From Maritimibacter alkaliphilus (GTDB lineage Bacteria; Pseudomonadota; Alphaproteobacteria; Rhodobacterales; Rhodobacteraceae): DNA of 64,000 bases. The DNA lies in assembly GCF_019801605.1 (NCBI RefSeq), contig NZ_JAHVIT010000002.1, positions 434,001-498,000 on the forward strand, given 5' to 3'. This document shows, one piece after another, positions 1 through 7,863 of the stretch. The first letter of the stretch is position 1; each line of letters opens with the position of its first letter. Both the position numbers and the translations under genes were made by a program. The notes under the pieces were generated by a model. It was not told where the DNA came from and did not search any database. It saw only the letters and a list, made by a program, of their open reading frames with translations.

Positions 1-233
1 TTAACGCTGACGCAGATGACTTCGTCCACGCCCTTGGCCTTCAGGTCGTCCATGGCCGCGATGAAGCTGGGCACATGCGCGGTGCTGCAGACGCCGGTAT
101 AGGCACCGGGCAGGCCGAAGATCACGACCTTGCGACCGGCCAGCTTGTCGGCGAGGGCCACGGGTGCGGGGCCTTCGGCGGTGGGCGCAATGAGGGTCGC
201 GCCGGGGAGCGTATCGCCTTGGGAAATGGTCAT
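1..233 (-). CDS. Peroxiredoxin (Prx5-type), C-terminus cut by window edge
   Basis: The reverse strand from the ATG at 233 encodes at least 77 residues and runs off the left edge. It shows the Prx5/AhpC-TSA peroxidatic motif PGAYTGVCSTAHVPSF, with the reactive cysteine at about residue 49. Proteins of this family reduce hydrogen peroxide and organic hydroperoxides in the cytosol with glutathione, glutaredoxin or thioredoxin. The start is set by the family N-terminus (MTISQGDTLPGATL). The gene is divergent from the FAD oxidoreductase at 327, leaving about 90 bases for two promoters. Only the N-terminal half is visible, so a second cysteine or a fused glutaredoxin domain cannot be judged. Confidence 0.88.
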   Translation of the reverse strand, partial: MTISQGDTLPGATLIAPTAEGPAPVALADKLAGRKVVIFGLPGAYTGVCSTAHVPSFIAAMDDLKAKGVDEVICVSV

Positions 234-326
234 CTGTCCTCCATCGGGATGAATTGTGTTTTGCCTGACGACGGATGTAGAGTGCCGGCGCCGTACGACG
301 ACGACAGAACAGGAGGATGCGTCCGG

Positions 327-1547
327 ATGGAACAGGAAAATCGCCATATTGTCGTTGTCGGGGCAGGACAGGCCGGGGCTGCATTGGTCGCCCGGCTGCG
401 GGGCAAGGGCTATGCCGGGCCGATCACGCTGATCGGAACGGAGAGGGTGCCGCCCTACCAACGGCCGCCGCTGTCGAAGAAATACCTGCTGGGCGAGTTC
501 GCGCTGGAGCGGCTCTTCCTGCGGCCCGAGGTCTTCTACGAGGAGCATGACATCACCCTGCGCCTTGGCACCACTGTCGAGGGCATCGACACCGGGGCGA
601 AGACGCTGCTGCTGGCCGGGGGCGAGGTGCTGGGCTGGGACGAGCTGGTGCTGACCACCGGGTCGCACGCGCGGCGGCTGCCGGCGGCGATCGGGGGCGA
701 TCTGCCCGGGGTCTACGTGATGCGCGATCTGGCCGATGCCGATGCGCTTGCACCCGAGATGCAGCCGGGCCGCCGGCTGGTCATCGTGGGCGGCGGCTAC
801 ATCGGGCTGGAGGCCGCCGCGGTGGCGGCCAAGCTGGGGCTGGAGGTCACGCTGATCGAAGCTGCGCCGCGCATCCTGCAGCGCGTTGCCTGCGCCGAGA
901 CCTCGGACTACTTCCGCGCCCTGCACGAAAGCCACGGGGTCACGATCCTCGAAGGCATCGGGCTGGAGCGGCTGACCGGCGAGGACCGTGTCACAGGTGC
1001 GCGGCTGAGCGACGGGCGCGAGATCGCGGCGGATGCCGTGATCACCGGCATCGGGATCGCGCCGGGCATGTCGCTGGCGGAGGCCGCAGGCCTCACCTGC
1101 GAGAACGGCATCTCGGTCGACCTTCAGGGGCGGACCTCCGAGGCCGGCATCTGGGCGGCGGGCGATTGCGCCTCCTTCCCGCTGCGCGGCCAGCGGCTGC
1201 GGCTGGAGAGCGTGCAGAACGCGATCGACCAGTCGGAAGCCGTGGCGGACAACCTCATGGGGGCCGGTACCGACTATGCGCCGAAGCCTTGGTTCTGGTC
1301 CGACCAATACGACGTGAAACTGCAGATCGCCGGGCTGAACCTCGGCTATGACAGGGTGGTCGTCCGGGCGGGCGAGGGGCTGGTGCGGTCGCATTGGTAC
1401 TATGCGGGCGAGACCCTGCTGGCCGTGGACGCGATGAACGATCCGCGCGCCTACATGGTGGGCAAGCGCCTGATCGACGCGGGCAAAAGCGCGCCGGCAG
1501 AGGCCGTGGCGGACCCCGCGGTCGAGCTCAAGACGCTGCTGCGCTGA
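327..1547 (+). CDS. FAD-dependent ferredoxin/rubredoxin-type reductase
   Basis: 406 residues. Residues 8-40 form the FAD-binding Rossmann fold (VVVGAGQAG, ending in an acidic patch) and residues about 152-185 the NAD(P)-binding fold (IVGGGYIGLEAA). A conserved PPYQRPPLSKKYL segment and a C-terminal GDCA region (WAAGDCASFP) match putidaredoxin/rhodocoxin reductases, which pass electrons from NAD(P)H to a ferredoxin for a P450 or dioxygenase. The frame is open further upstream, but the ATG at 327 has an AGGAGG ten bases before it and begins exactly at the family N-terminus. The stop codon overlaps the rsmD start (TGATG), so the two are translationally coupled. No ferredoxin or P450 is adjacent, so the partner is unknown. 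Confidence 0.88.
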   Translation: MEQENRHIVVVGAGQAGAALVARLRGKGYAGPITLIGTERVPPYQRPPLSKKYLLGEFALERLFLRPEVFYEEHDITLRLGTTVEGIDTGAKTLLLAGGEVLGWDELVLTTGSHARRLPAAIGGDLPGVYVMRDLADADALAPEMQPGRRLVIVGGGYIGLEAAAVAAKLGLEVTLIEAAPRILQRVACAETSDYFRALHESHGVTILEGIGLERLTGEDRVTGARLSDGREIAADAVITGIGIAPGMSLAEAAGLTCENGISVDLQGRTSEAGIWAAGDCASFPLRGQRLRLESVQNAIDQSEAVADNLMGAGTDYAPKPWFWSDQYDVKLQIAGLNLGYDRVVVRAGEGLVRSHWYYAGETLLAVDAMNDPRAYMVGKRLIDAGKSAPAEAVADPAVELKTLLR

Positions 1548-2104
1548 TGCGGATCATCGGCGGAGAGCATCGCGGCCGGGCGCTGGCCGCCGTGGGCAAG
1601 GGCGACGCGGGGGCGCACCTGCGTCCTACCACCGACCGGGTGCGCGAAAGCCTGTTCAACCTGATCCTCGGCGGGCGCTTCGGCGATCCGGTGGAGGGGG
1701 CCCGGGTGCTCGACCTCTTCGCGGGGACCGGGGCGCTGGGGCTTGAGGCGCTCTCACGCGGGGCGGCCCATGTGACCTTCGTCGATGACGGGCGCGTGGC
1801 GCAGGGGCTGATCCGCAAGAACATCGCGGTTCTGGGCGTCGAGGGGGCCACGCGGCTGATGCGCTGCAGCGCCCTGCGCCTGCCGCCCTGCGAGGGAGAG
1901 GGCGCGGGTCTCGTCTTCCTCGATCCGCCCTATGGCAAGGACCTCGGCGCCAAGGCGCTCTCGGCCGCCCTCGCGCAGGGGTGGATCGCCGAGGGTGCGC
2001 TGGTGGTCTGGGAGGAAAGCGGCGCCGTCGTGCCGCCCGAGGGGCTGACCCTGCTGGAGAGCCGGAAGTACGGCGACACGATGATCACGCTGCTAGAGCG
2101 CTGA
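1547..2104 (+). CDS. rsmD: 16S rRNA (guanine(966)-N2)-methyltransferase RsmD
   Basis: 185 residues, the usual length. It methylates G966 of 16S rRNA in the small ribosomal subunit with S-adenosylmethionine. Visible motifs are the N-terminal MRIIGGEHRGR, the RPTTDRVRESLFN segment, the SAM-binding VLDLFAGTGALGLEALSRGA (about residues 52-71) and the catalytic LDPPYGKDL. The ATG overlaps the upstream stop by one base. It is followed by paired AT-rich palindromes at 2122-2168 that probably mark the 3' end of the transcript. Confidence 0.95.
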   Translation: MRIIGGEHRGRALAAVGKGDAGAHLRPTTDRVRESLFNLILGGRFGDPVEGARVLDLFAGTGALGLEALSRGAAHVTFVDDGRVAQGLIRKNIAVLGVEGATRLMRCSALRLPPCEGEGAGLVFLDPPYGKDLGAKALSAALAQGWIAEGALVVWEESGAVVPPEGLTLLESRKYGDTMITLLER

Positions 2105-2121
2105 TCGACCTTCGGTGGCTG

Positions 2122-2168
2122 GCAAAATTCTTCGAAGAATTTTGCAAAGAATTTTCGAAAATTCTTTG
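2122..2168. repeat. Two abutting AT-rich perfect palindromes
   Basis: Positions 2122-2145 form a perfect 24-base palindrome centred on TTCGAA. Positions 2145-2168 form a second perfect 24-base palindrome centred on TTTTCGAAAA. Both are built from AAATTCTT/AAGAATTT arms and are far more AT-rich than the surrounding DNA. They lie 17 bases after the rsmD stop. Related pairs occur at 10889-10939 and 10998-11042. They may act as transcript terminators or as repetitive palindromic elements. Confidence 0.85.
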
Positions 2169-2209
2169 GCGTTCGAGGCGGGCGATTGCGCGCATCCGGC
2201 GGAGTAATC

Positions 2210-2260
2210 GGGGGGCTGACGGCCCCCCGCACCCCCCGTGGATATTTCGGAACAGTGGAT
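2210..2260 (+). repeat. G-run hairpin plus 30-bp dispersed element, copy 1
   Basis: A hairpin with G6 and C6 arms (2210-2228) is followed by a 30-base element (2231-2260) starting ACCCCCCG and containing GATATTTCGGAACAGTGGAT. The same element lies in the opposite orientation at 61234-61263 with a single mismatch, again beside a G6/C6 hairpin. The rest of the 269-base gap between rsmD and the next gene shows no further ORF. Confidence 0.8.
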
Positions 2261-2373
2261 GAGGGGCCGGGGCTGGGCGGCGGATCGCCGGTGTCGGGGC
2301 GTGCTTCGGGGCAGCGCTTGCGCCGGGTGGGGGGAGTGCTGATATCAGGAGACACACCGCAAGGGAGGTCGAG

Positions 2374-2670
2374 ATGAAACGCGTGATTTGTGCATCGGCG
2401 ATGGTGGCGGGCCTGGCGGCCTGCGAGGCGACCGGGGGCGACACCACCGGCGGTTGGCCCACGGCCACGGCCGACCAGGCGAGCTGTGGGGCGGATGCCT
2501 ATCCGGCGACGCTCGTGGGGAGCGCTTATCAGGCAGAAACCTTTGCCGCGCACGGGGGCCCGATGCGGGTGCTCTCGCCCGGTGACGTGATGACGATGGA
2601 CCACAATCCGCAGCGGATGAACGTCATGCTCGACGAGGGCGGCGCCCTTGTGGACCTGCGCTGCGGCTGA
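2374..2670 (+). CDS. I78-type peptidase-inhibitor-like lipoprotein
   Basis: 98 residues. A short signal sequence ends in a lipobox-like LAAC (cysteine 16), so the protein is probably a lipoprotein exported to the periplasm. The C-terminal two thirds (CGADAYPATLVG, then GGPMRVLSPGDVMTMDHNPQRM and a final cysteine) match the peptidase inhibitor I78 family, small proteins related to Aspergillus elastase inhibitor. The target protease is unknown. GGGAGG just before the ATG supports the start. It converges with arfB, only three bases separating the stops. Confidence 0.75.
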   Translation: MKRVICASAMVAGLAACEATGGDTTGGWPTATADQASCGADAYPATLVGSAYQAETFAAHGGPMRVLSPGDVMTMDHNPQRMNVMLDEGGALVDLRCG

Positions 2671-2673
2671 GCC

Positions 2674-3087
2674 TCAGCGGTCCCAGCCGCGTTTTTCCTT
2701 CACCTCGCCGCGGGCCTTCTTGTCGTCGAGCCGGCGGCGTTTCTGGCCAAGTGGCACCCGGGTGCGCACGCGCTTCTTGGGGGCGACGAGGGCCTGGCGG
2801 ATCAGGTCGGCCAGCCGTTCGCGGGCGATGTCGCGGTTGCGGGCCTGGCTGCGCTCTTCCGAGACCTGAAGGACCAGGGCGCCCTCCTTGGTCCAGCGCC
2901 GCCCGGCGATGCGGCGCAGGCGGGATTTCACCGCAGGGGAGAGCGCTGGCGAGCGGTCGGCCTCGAATCGCAGCTCCACCGCACTGGAGACCTTGTTCAC
3001 GTTCTGCCCGCCCGGCCCGCTGGCGCGGACGAAGATCTCGGTGATCTCCCAGTCCTGGATCGCGATGTCGTCGGTGATGCGCAGCAT
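2674..3087 (-). CDS. arfB: Alternative ribosome-rescue factor ArfB (YaeJ-type peptidyl-tRNA hydrolase)
   Basis: 137 residues. The GGQ motif in ASGPGGQNVNKVSS (about residues 24-37) is the catalytic loop shared with class I release factors. The lysine/arginine-rich C-terminal tail (KKRVRTRVPLGQKRRR to the end) is the part that enters the mRNA channel of stalled ribosomes. ArfB hydrolyses peptidyl-tRNA on non-stop ribosomes. The ATG at 3087 is preceded by AAGGAGG; the frame is open upstream, but that extension lacks family similarity. Confidence 0.93.
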   Translation of the reverse strand: MLRITDDIAIQDWEITEIFVRASGPGGQNVNKVSSAVELRFEADRSPALSPAVKSRLRRIAGRRWTKEGALVLQVSEERSQARNRDIARERLADLIRQALVAPKKRVRTRVPLGQKRRRLDDKKARGEVKEKRGWDR

Positions 3088-3236
3088 GGCCGCCTCCTTT
3101 CGCGGCAGATCTAGGGCCGCGGGCCCGGATCGGCAAAGAAAATCCACAGGGAACGGGGCCGTGGGGGCAGGCGGAGAGGTCCGGGTGCCGCCGGCGGGCG
3201 GGGACTGCATCGCGCGGACGCGGATGTCGGACACGG

Positions 3237-3266
3237 AAAAGGGCCGCTCCCGGAACGGAGCGACCC
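3237..3266 (-). terminator. Rho-independent terminator of the small unit downstream of yhhQ
   Basis: On the minus strand a ten-pair GC stem (GGGTCGCTCC with GGGAGCGGCCC) and a short loop are followed by four T residues (plus-strand AAAA at 3237-3240). It closes the transcript carrying the small ORF at 3338-3394. Confidence 0.8.
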
Positions 3267-3278
3267 TCTCTCGAGATT

Positions 3279-3407
3279 AGGAGGTGGGGCTGGTTAGGTA
3301 TCCCACCAATCCGGTCGGTCGGCTGCCAAGGGCTGCCTCAGCAAACGTCCTTCCGAACTGTTCCAACACCTCTCTCCAATACCTCAATAGACACTAGAGC
3401 ACCTCCT
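3279..3407 (-). promoter_or_regulatory. Shine-Dalgarno/anti-Shine-Dalgarno pair in the small unit
   Basis: On the minus strand the Shine-Dalgarno AGGAGGTG (3407-3400) has an exact eight-base complement CACCTCCT (3286-3279) about 115 bases downstream, just before the terminator. Pairing would hide the ribosome-binding site. The CACCTCCT stretch also mimics the 3' end of 16S rRNA and could act in trans. Confidence 0.4.
3338..3394 (-). CDS. Possible 18-codon leader-like peptide
   Basis: A GTG at 3394 is preceded at six bases by a very strong Shine-Dalgarno AGGAGGTG (plus-strand 3400-3407). It opens a frame of 18 codons, MSIEVLERGVGTVRKDVC, ending in TGA. It lies about 70 bases after the yhhQ stop on the same strand and about 70 bases before a strong terminator. 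I do not recognise the peptide. The strength of the ribosome-binding site and the closed transcription unit are the only coding evidence, so the RNA itself may be the functional product. Confidence 0.35.
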   Translation of the reverse strand: MSIEVLERGVGTVRKDVC

Positions 3408-3420
3408 TTCTGAATGTTTC

Positions 3421-3455
3421 CGATACACAAAGGGTCTCACATATTTCGTGTATCG
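3421..3455. repeat. Inverted repeat CGATACAC...GTGTATCG
   Basis: Perfect eight-base arms at 3421-3428 and 3448-3455 separated by 19 bases, between the yhhQ stop and the small ORF. It could be an operator or a 3' stem of the yhhQ message; no T-run follows on either strand. Confidence 0.5.
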
Positions 3456-3465
3456 CAAAACGTTT

Positions 3466-4089
3466 TTACGCAGGTCTTGTGGTCAAACCGTTCACAATTG
3501 CCTTGAACGGTGCAAGAGCGATCACGGCGAGCGCGAGCTTGACCATCCAGTCCGCGACCCCGAGCGAGACCCAGAGCGGCACCACCGGGCCCACGCCCAG
3601 AAGCGGCAGCGCCTCGTTGGCCCAGCTGACGTCGTTGGAGGGATCGAGGAAGATCAGCTGCGTCGAGAAGGCGATCACGGAGAAAAGCGCGGTGTCGAGC
3701 GCCGAGCCGACCAGCGTCGAGGCAAGCGGGGCCTGCCACCAGGCGCCATCGCGCAGGCGGTTGAAGATCGCGATATCGGTCAGCTGTGCCACGAGGAAGG
3801 CGGTGCCCGAGGCAAGCGCCACGCGCAGCGTCACCAGCGGGCCGAAGTCGCCCTGGATCTGGGTGCCGATCAGCGAGCAGATCACGCCCACCACGAACCC
3901 TGCGACCACGACCTTGCGGGCGGGTTTCACGCCATAGACGCGGTTCATCACGTCGGTGACGAGGAAGGCGAAGGGATAGGTGAAGGCCCCCCAGGTCAGC
4001 CACTGACCAAAGAGGAATTGCACCAGGATGTTCGAGGCCACCACGATGGCGGCCATGGCAAGAATGCCAGGCAGGTATTTGCGGTCCAT
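3466..4089 (-). CDS. yhhQ: Queuosine precursor transporter YhhQ (VUT family)
   Basis: 207 residues, with about six hydrophobic segments and the family signature ASNILVQF...WGAFTYPFAFLVTDVMNR near the N-terminus. Family members import queuine or preQ0/preQ1 used to make queuosine in tRNA. The ATG at 4089 (MDRKYLPGILAM) fits homologues; a TTG eight codons upstream (4113) is an alternative. Neither has a clear Shine-Dalgarno. I see no preQ1 riboswitch in the 89 bases upstream. A small transcript-like unit follows on the same strand. Confidence 0.88.
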   Translation of the reverse strand: MDRKYLPGILAMAAIVVASNILVQFLFGQWLTWGAFTYPFAFLVTDVMNRVYGVKPARKVVVAGFVVGVICSLIGTQIQGDFGPLVTLRVALASGTAFLVAQLTDIAIFNRLRDGAWWQAPLASTLVGSALDTALFSVIAFSTQLIFLDPSNDVSWANEALPLLGVGPVVPLWVSLGVADWMVKLALAVIALAPFKAIVNGLTTRPA

Positions 4090-4149
4090 GTTTTGAGCCC
4101 GTTTTTTAGACAAGGTAGCGGCGACTTGTGCCCCGATGGGTCGCGGTTC

Positions 4150-4170
4150 CGTTCCCCGGAAGGGGGAACG
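4150..4170. terminator. Hairpin downstream of the phytase-like gene
   Basis: CGTTCCCC and GGGGGAACG form an eight-to-nine-pair stem just after the stop of the minus-strand gene ending at 4179. There is no T-run, so it may be an RNA-stabilising 3' stem rather than a true intrinsic terminator. Confidence 0.4.
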
Positions 4171-4178
4171 GGCGGCGT

Positions 4179-5102
4179 CTAAGGGGTTTTTGCCTTGCTG
4201 GCAAGGGGTGCGGCACCGGGGAGGGTGTACTCAACCACCTCCGAGCGCTGAATCCAGAGGTAGTTGTCGTCTGCCACCATGGTCAGGCGGGTCGTGCCCT
4301 CGCCATCGCGCCAGACCGAGAGACCCTCGAGGTTGTCATGCTGGCCGGGGGCGGTGGTGAGGAGGACCTCGGCGTCATGATCGCCAGGCGCCGAGAGGTC
4401 GAAGCGCCGCACACGCGTCCGGAAGCTGAGCCGGGTGAAGGCGCGTTCCAGCAGGTAGAGCTTGCCGTCCGGACCAAAGGCGGCCTCGGCGGGCAGGAAG
4501 CCGTCATCGAGCGCGGGCAGGGTGGTGACCTCGTCCCAGCGGCCGTCGCGCTGGCTCCAGACCGGGATGCGGCCGGCCTCGGTCAGGTGATCCTCGGGCA
4601 GGGTGAAGATGCGCCCCGCGGCATCGACCGCGACGGATTCCAGCGCGCCGTTGTAGGGCAGGGGCGGGAAGTCGCCGCGCTGTGTAAGGGCCTCGGGCGT
4701 GCGGCCGGGCGCGTCGTAGACCCAGACCCGGGGCAGCTGTTCGAAGGAGACGACGATCCGCCGCTCCGGTGTGAGCGACAGCCCTTCCGCGTCGAAGGTC
4801 TTGCGGGTGAGCGGTGCGCCGTCCGGGTCCAGCAGCGGGTCCATGGTGAGGGCGCGGGCTGCCGTCAGGCGCCCGTCGTCGTCCCGTTCCAGCCGGCCGG
4901 TGAACATGTAGCCCCGGTCCGAGATCGCGATGAAGAGCGTGCCGCCCGCCGTCACCTCTAGGCCGGAGAGCCCGCCCAGATTGGGGACATTGCCGCGCAT
5001 GACCACCTCCGACGACAACACCGCCGGTCCGTCCGGCGGTGTTGTTGGGGCGCAGGTGGTCAGCAGCAGGAGCGTCAGCGCGACTGCAGGACCGAGACGC
5101 AT
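4179..5102 (-). CDS. Esterase-like phytase-domain lipoprotein
   Basis: 307 residues with a signal sequence and lipobox LLTTC (cysteine 17). The body is a beta-propeller-like region with the features of the esterase-like activity of phytase family (PF13449): LGGLSGLEV, ISDRGYMFTGRL, FDAEGLSL, NGALESVAVDA and DNLEGLSVW. The substrate of this exported family is not established. The start overlaps the 3' end of mepA by 28 bases, which suggests co-translation in an operon with mepA and the upstream transporter. Confidence 0.8.
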   Translation of the reverse strand: MRLGPAVALTLLLLTTCAPTTPPDGPAVLSSEVVMRGNVPNLGGLSGLEVTAGGTLFIAISDRGYMFTGRLERDDDGRLTAARALTMDPLLDPDGAPLTRKTFDAEGLSLTPERRIVVSFEQLPRVWVYDAPGRTPEALTQRGDFPPLPYNGALESVAVDAAGRIFTLPEDHLTEAGRIPVWSQRDGRWDEVTTLPALDDGFLPAEAAFGPDGKLYLLERAFTRLSFRTRVRRFDLSAPGDHDAEVLLTTAPGQHDNLEGLSVWRDGEGTTRLTMVADDNYLWIQRSEVVEYTLPGAAPLASKAKTP

Positions 5103-6028
5103 TGCTGGGGCAGGTCGGCCAGCGTCAGTTGACGGCGCGGCTTGGGCTTGGGGGCATTGGGATCGGGCGGCGGCGGGTTCAGGATGTTGTTCACCCAGGC
5201 CTGTGCATCGGCGCAGCCGTCACCGGGCGGGGGCGCATCCTGTTCGACGCAGCCGCGGGCCCCGGCGGGGCAGTTCAGCCGCACGTGGAAATGGTAGTGG
5301 TGCCCGTACCAGGGCCGGATCTTGCGCAGCCAGGCACGGTTGCCGGTCTCGTCCTTGCACATCTGCACCTTGGCGCCGGGGAAGACGAAGATCCGCGCCA
5401 CCCGCGGGTCGCTGGCGGCGGCCTTGAGGATCTGGTGGTGCTGGGGCGTCCAGTTGTCGTTCACGAAGGCGCCGGACGCCCGGCGGGTCGAGATCGAGGA
5501 GAGATTCTCGCGCTCGGTCCGGGTCAGGTTCAGGCGCTGCGGCGGCAGCATCCAGACGTCGGCATCCAGCCCCATCTGGTGCGAGGCATGGCCCGAGGTC
5601 ATCGGCCCGCCACGGGGTTGCGAGATGTCCCCGATGTAGAGCCCGGCCCAGCCCGGCTGCTTCGCCGCGAAGGCCGAGAGGTCCTTGAGGAAGTCGATCA
5701 TCTGGGGCTGGCCCCAGTTCCGGTTCCGCGACAGGCGCATCGCCTGCCATGTCGGACCGGTGTCGGGCATCATGTAGGCCCCGGACTGGCAGCCCTTGGC
5801 ATAGGAGCCGAAGGGCGCGCTGTCCTGCCACGAGGGCTCGGCCTTGGCGCCGAAGAGCTGGCGCGCCTCTTTCCCGCGCCATTCGGCGGGCACGCTGGTC
5901 TGTGCGGCGGCGGAGCCGGACAGGAGGATCAGCGGGGCAAGGATGAGCGAGGCAAGCCGCGCGGTCGTGCGGCGGGTGGGGATCGTGGTTCCCGCGCTGC
6001 GGATCAGGCGGGCGGTGCGTCGGAACAT
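5075..6028 (-). CDS. mepA: Penicillin-insensitive murein endopeptidase MepA
   Basis: 317 residues. An arginine-rich N-terminus and hydrophobic stretch ending SGSAAAQ form a signal peptide (about residues 1-43). Zinc-ligand motifs of the MepA/M74 family are visible: SGHASHQMGLDADVW and YGHHYHFHVRL. The enzyme cleaves D-alanyl-meso-diaminopimelate cross-links in periplasmic peptidoglycan. Cysteines in CKDE, NCPAGARGC and the C-terminal CVSVL agree with the disulphide pattern of the family. It overlaps the transporter gene upstream by 25 bases and the lipoprotein gene downstream by 28. Confidence 0.93.
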   Translation of the reverse strand: MFRRTARLIRSAGTTIPTRRTTARLASLILAPLILLSGSAAAQTSVPAEWRGKEARQLFGAKAEPSWQDSAPFGSYAKGCQSGAYMMPDTGPTWQAMRLSRNRNWGQPQMIDFLKDLSAFAAKQPGWAGLYIGDISQPRGGPMTSGHASHQMGLDADVWMLPPQRLNLTRTERENLSSISTRRASGAFVNDNWTPQHHQILKAAASDPRVARIFVFPGAKVQMCKDETGNRAWLRKIRPWYGHHYHFHVRLNCPAGARGCVEQDAPPPGDGCADAQAWVNNILNPPPPDPNAPKPKPRRQLTLADLPQQCVSVLQSR

Positions 6029-7350
6029 GGGCGGTCTCCCTCCGGGTCAACCCAGCGTAGCAGGGCAAGGCCGATAAGGAAAAGGGCGATCAGCGGGGTC
6101 ACGCCGATCGGCTGGCTCTGGCTGATGGCGGTTGTCACACCGATGAGCGTGGGGGCGAGGAAGGAGGTCGCCTTGCCGGCAAGCGCATAGAGGCCGAAGG
6201 CCTCGGTCATGCGGTCGGGATCGGCCTGTCGCACCATCATGGTGCGGCTTGCGGACTGGATCACGCCGCCCGCCGCCCCGATCAGCGCCCCCATCACGAA
6301 GAAGAGGATATCGGGCAGGGCCGAGCCCTCGGCCACCGGGATGAAGTAGACGCTGGTGGGCGAGATCACCACGATCGACACCGCCACGAAGCTGAGCACG
6401 AGGATGCAGGCGCGGATCACCGGCTTGGGCCCGAAGCGCCTGTCCGCCATGCCGCCGAGCCAGGCGAAGAGCGCGCCAGAGACGATGGCGAGGATGCCGA
6501 AGATGCCGATCTGCATGATCGACCAGCCTAGTACACCGGAGGCATAGATGCCGCCGAAGACATACATCCCGTTCAGTGCATCGCGGTAGAACATCGACGA
6601 GGCGAGGTAGGCAAAGAGCGAGGGCCGCCGTGGCAGCCCGCGGATGGTGCCGCCGAGGCCCTTCAGCGCCGCCATGACCGCCCCGCGCGGGGCTTTCGCG
6701 GGTTTCGGATCGCGCACGTAGAGGAAGAAGGGCACCATGAACACCGCGTACCAGATCGCGGTCAGCGGCCCCACGGCCCGCGTCCCCTCGCGCAGCGCGG
6801 GATCGAGGCCGAGGATCGGGGGAATGCCGATCATGGTGCGCCCGGTTGCCGGATTCTCCTGCAGCAGCGCCAGCATCAGCACCAACGCCACCAGACCGCC
6901 GACGTAGCCGAAGGCCCAGCCATTGCCCGAGATCCGTCCGACCTCCTCCCGCGGGCCGAGGTCGGGCAGCATGGAGTTGGTGAAGATCGTGGCGAATTCC
7001 ATGCCGATCATGCCGATGGCAAAGAAGATCAGCGTGGAGACGAGGTTGAAATCGCCCGGCACGGCCCACCAGAGCGCATAGGCCCCCACGACGTACATCG
7101 CCGAGAAGACCCAGATCCAGCGCATCCGGTGCCCCGAGACATCCGATATCGCGCCGAGGATCGGGGCCAGCACCGCGATGCAGAAGCCCGCCGCCCCGAT
7201 GCCGAAGCCCCAGACCGATTGCGCGGCGGTGCCGTCGCCCATGAGTTCCTTCACGTAGGGCGCGAAGATGAAGGTGATCAGAAGCGTGTTGTAGGGCTGG
7301 CTGGCCCAGTCGAAGAAGAACCAGCCCCAGATGCGTTTGCGCAGCGACAT
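6004..7350 (-). CDS. MFS transporter, UMF1 (Atg22-like) family
   Basis: 448 residues with about eleven to twelve hydrophobic segments. The N-terminus (RKRIWGWFFFDWASQPYNTL) and the ISGNGWAFGYVGG segment are typical of the UMF1 family of major facilitator transporters, related to the yeast vacuolar amino acid exporter Atg22. The substrate is unknown. The ATG at 7350 fits the family; nineteen further codons upstream are open but arginine-rich and unlike homologues. It is the first gene of an overlapping trio with mepA and the phytase-like lipoprotein. Confidence 0.85.
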   Translation of the reverse strand: MSLRKRIWGWFFFDWASQPYNTLLITFIFAPYVKELMGDGTAAQSVWGFGIGAAGFCIAVLAPILGAISDVSGHRMRWIWVFSAMYVVGAYALWWAVPGDFNLVSTLIFFAIGMIGMEFATIFTNSMLPDLGPREEVGRISGNGWAFGYVGGLVALVLMLALLQENPATGRTMIGIPPILGLDPALREGTRAVGPLTAIWYAVFMVPFFLYVRDPKPAKAPRGAVMAALKGLGGTIRGLPRRPSLFAYLASSMFYRDALNGMYVFGGIYASGVLGWSIMQIGIFGILAIVSGALFAWLGGMADRRFGPKPVIRACILVLSFVAVSIVVISPTSVYFIPVAEGSALPDILFFVMGALIGAAGGVIQSASRTMMVRQADPDRMTEAFGLYALAGKATSFLAPTLIGVTTAISQSQPIGVTPLIALFLIGLALLRWVDPEGDRPCSDAPPA

Positions 7351-7569
7351 CGTTTTCCCCTGACTGGCCTGCCGTTCACGGCGATATGACCGGGAAGGGC
7401 GCGTCATGACAAGGCACTTGGCCCGCAGGTCTGCCGCTGCCCGGCTGCCTTCCTGCGCCCGCGCGTGGCCCGCGGCCTGCCTGCGTCAACCTAAACCGCG
7501 CGTCGGACTTGTGCTTTCGCCCCGCTGCCCCTAGGTCTGACCGGAACCCGAGAGAGAGGACCCCGGCCC

Positions 7570-7863
7570 ATGATGACGATCTACAACATCCTGCAATTCC
7601 TGCTCAGCGTGTTGTGGTTCTTCGTGCTGGCGCATGTGATCATGAGCTGGCTGATCGGCTTCGACGTGCTGAACCGCCGGCAGGCCATCGTGTCCCAGAT
7701 CTGGGACGGGCTGAACCGCATCCTCGAGCCGATCTACCGCCCGATCCGCAACATCCTGCCCCCGACCGGCGGGCTGGACCTCGCGCCGCTGATGGTCTTC
7801 ATCGGCATCATGCTGATCCGCATCGTGCTGGACACGAACCGCGGCTTCTTCATGGGCTACTGA
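7570..7863 (+). CDS. YggT family membrane protein
   Basis: 97 residues with two hydrophobic segments separated by the family hallmark LNRILEPIYRPIRNILPPTGGLDLAPL. YggT proteins are small inner-membrane proteins linked in some bacteria to osmotic resistance and cell division; the mechanism is not settled. A GAGAGGA precedes the tandem ATG ATG, and the second codon (7573) is an equally possible start. It appears to be a single-gene unit between the UMF1 gene (divergent) and recQ. Confidence 0.9.
   Translation: MMTIYNILQFLLSVLWFFVLAHVIMSWLIGFDVLNRRQAIVSQIWDGLNRILEPIYRPIRNILPPTGGLDLAPLMVFIGIMLIRIVLDTNRGFFMGY

Noticed and set aside
3340..3370. CGGAAGGA stretch as part of a signal-recognition-particle RNA
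   Set aside because: The conserved SRP tetraloop context (GGTCCGGAAGGAAGCAGCC) is not matched.
3338..3394. Selenocysteine read-through at the C-TGA end of the 18-codon frame
   Set aside because: Read-through residues have no recognisable family, and no SECIS-like hairpin is clear right after the TGA; a plain stop is simpler.
4090..4178. preQ1 riboswitch before yhhQ
   Set aside because: Only 89 bases are available, dominated by a GC hairpin that belongs to the neighbouring gene; no preQ1 aptamer pattern is visible.
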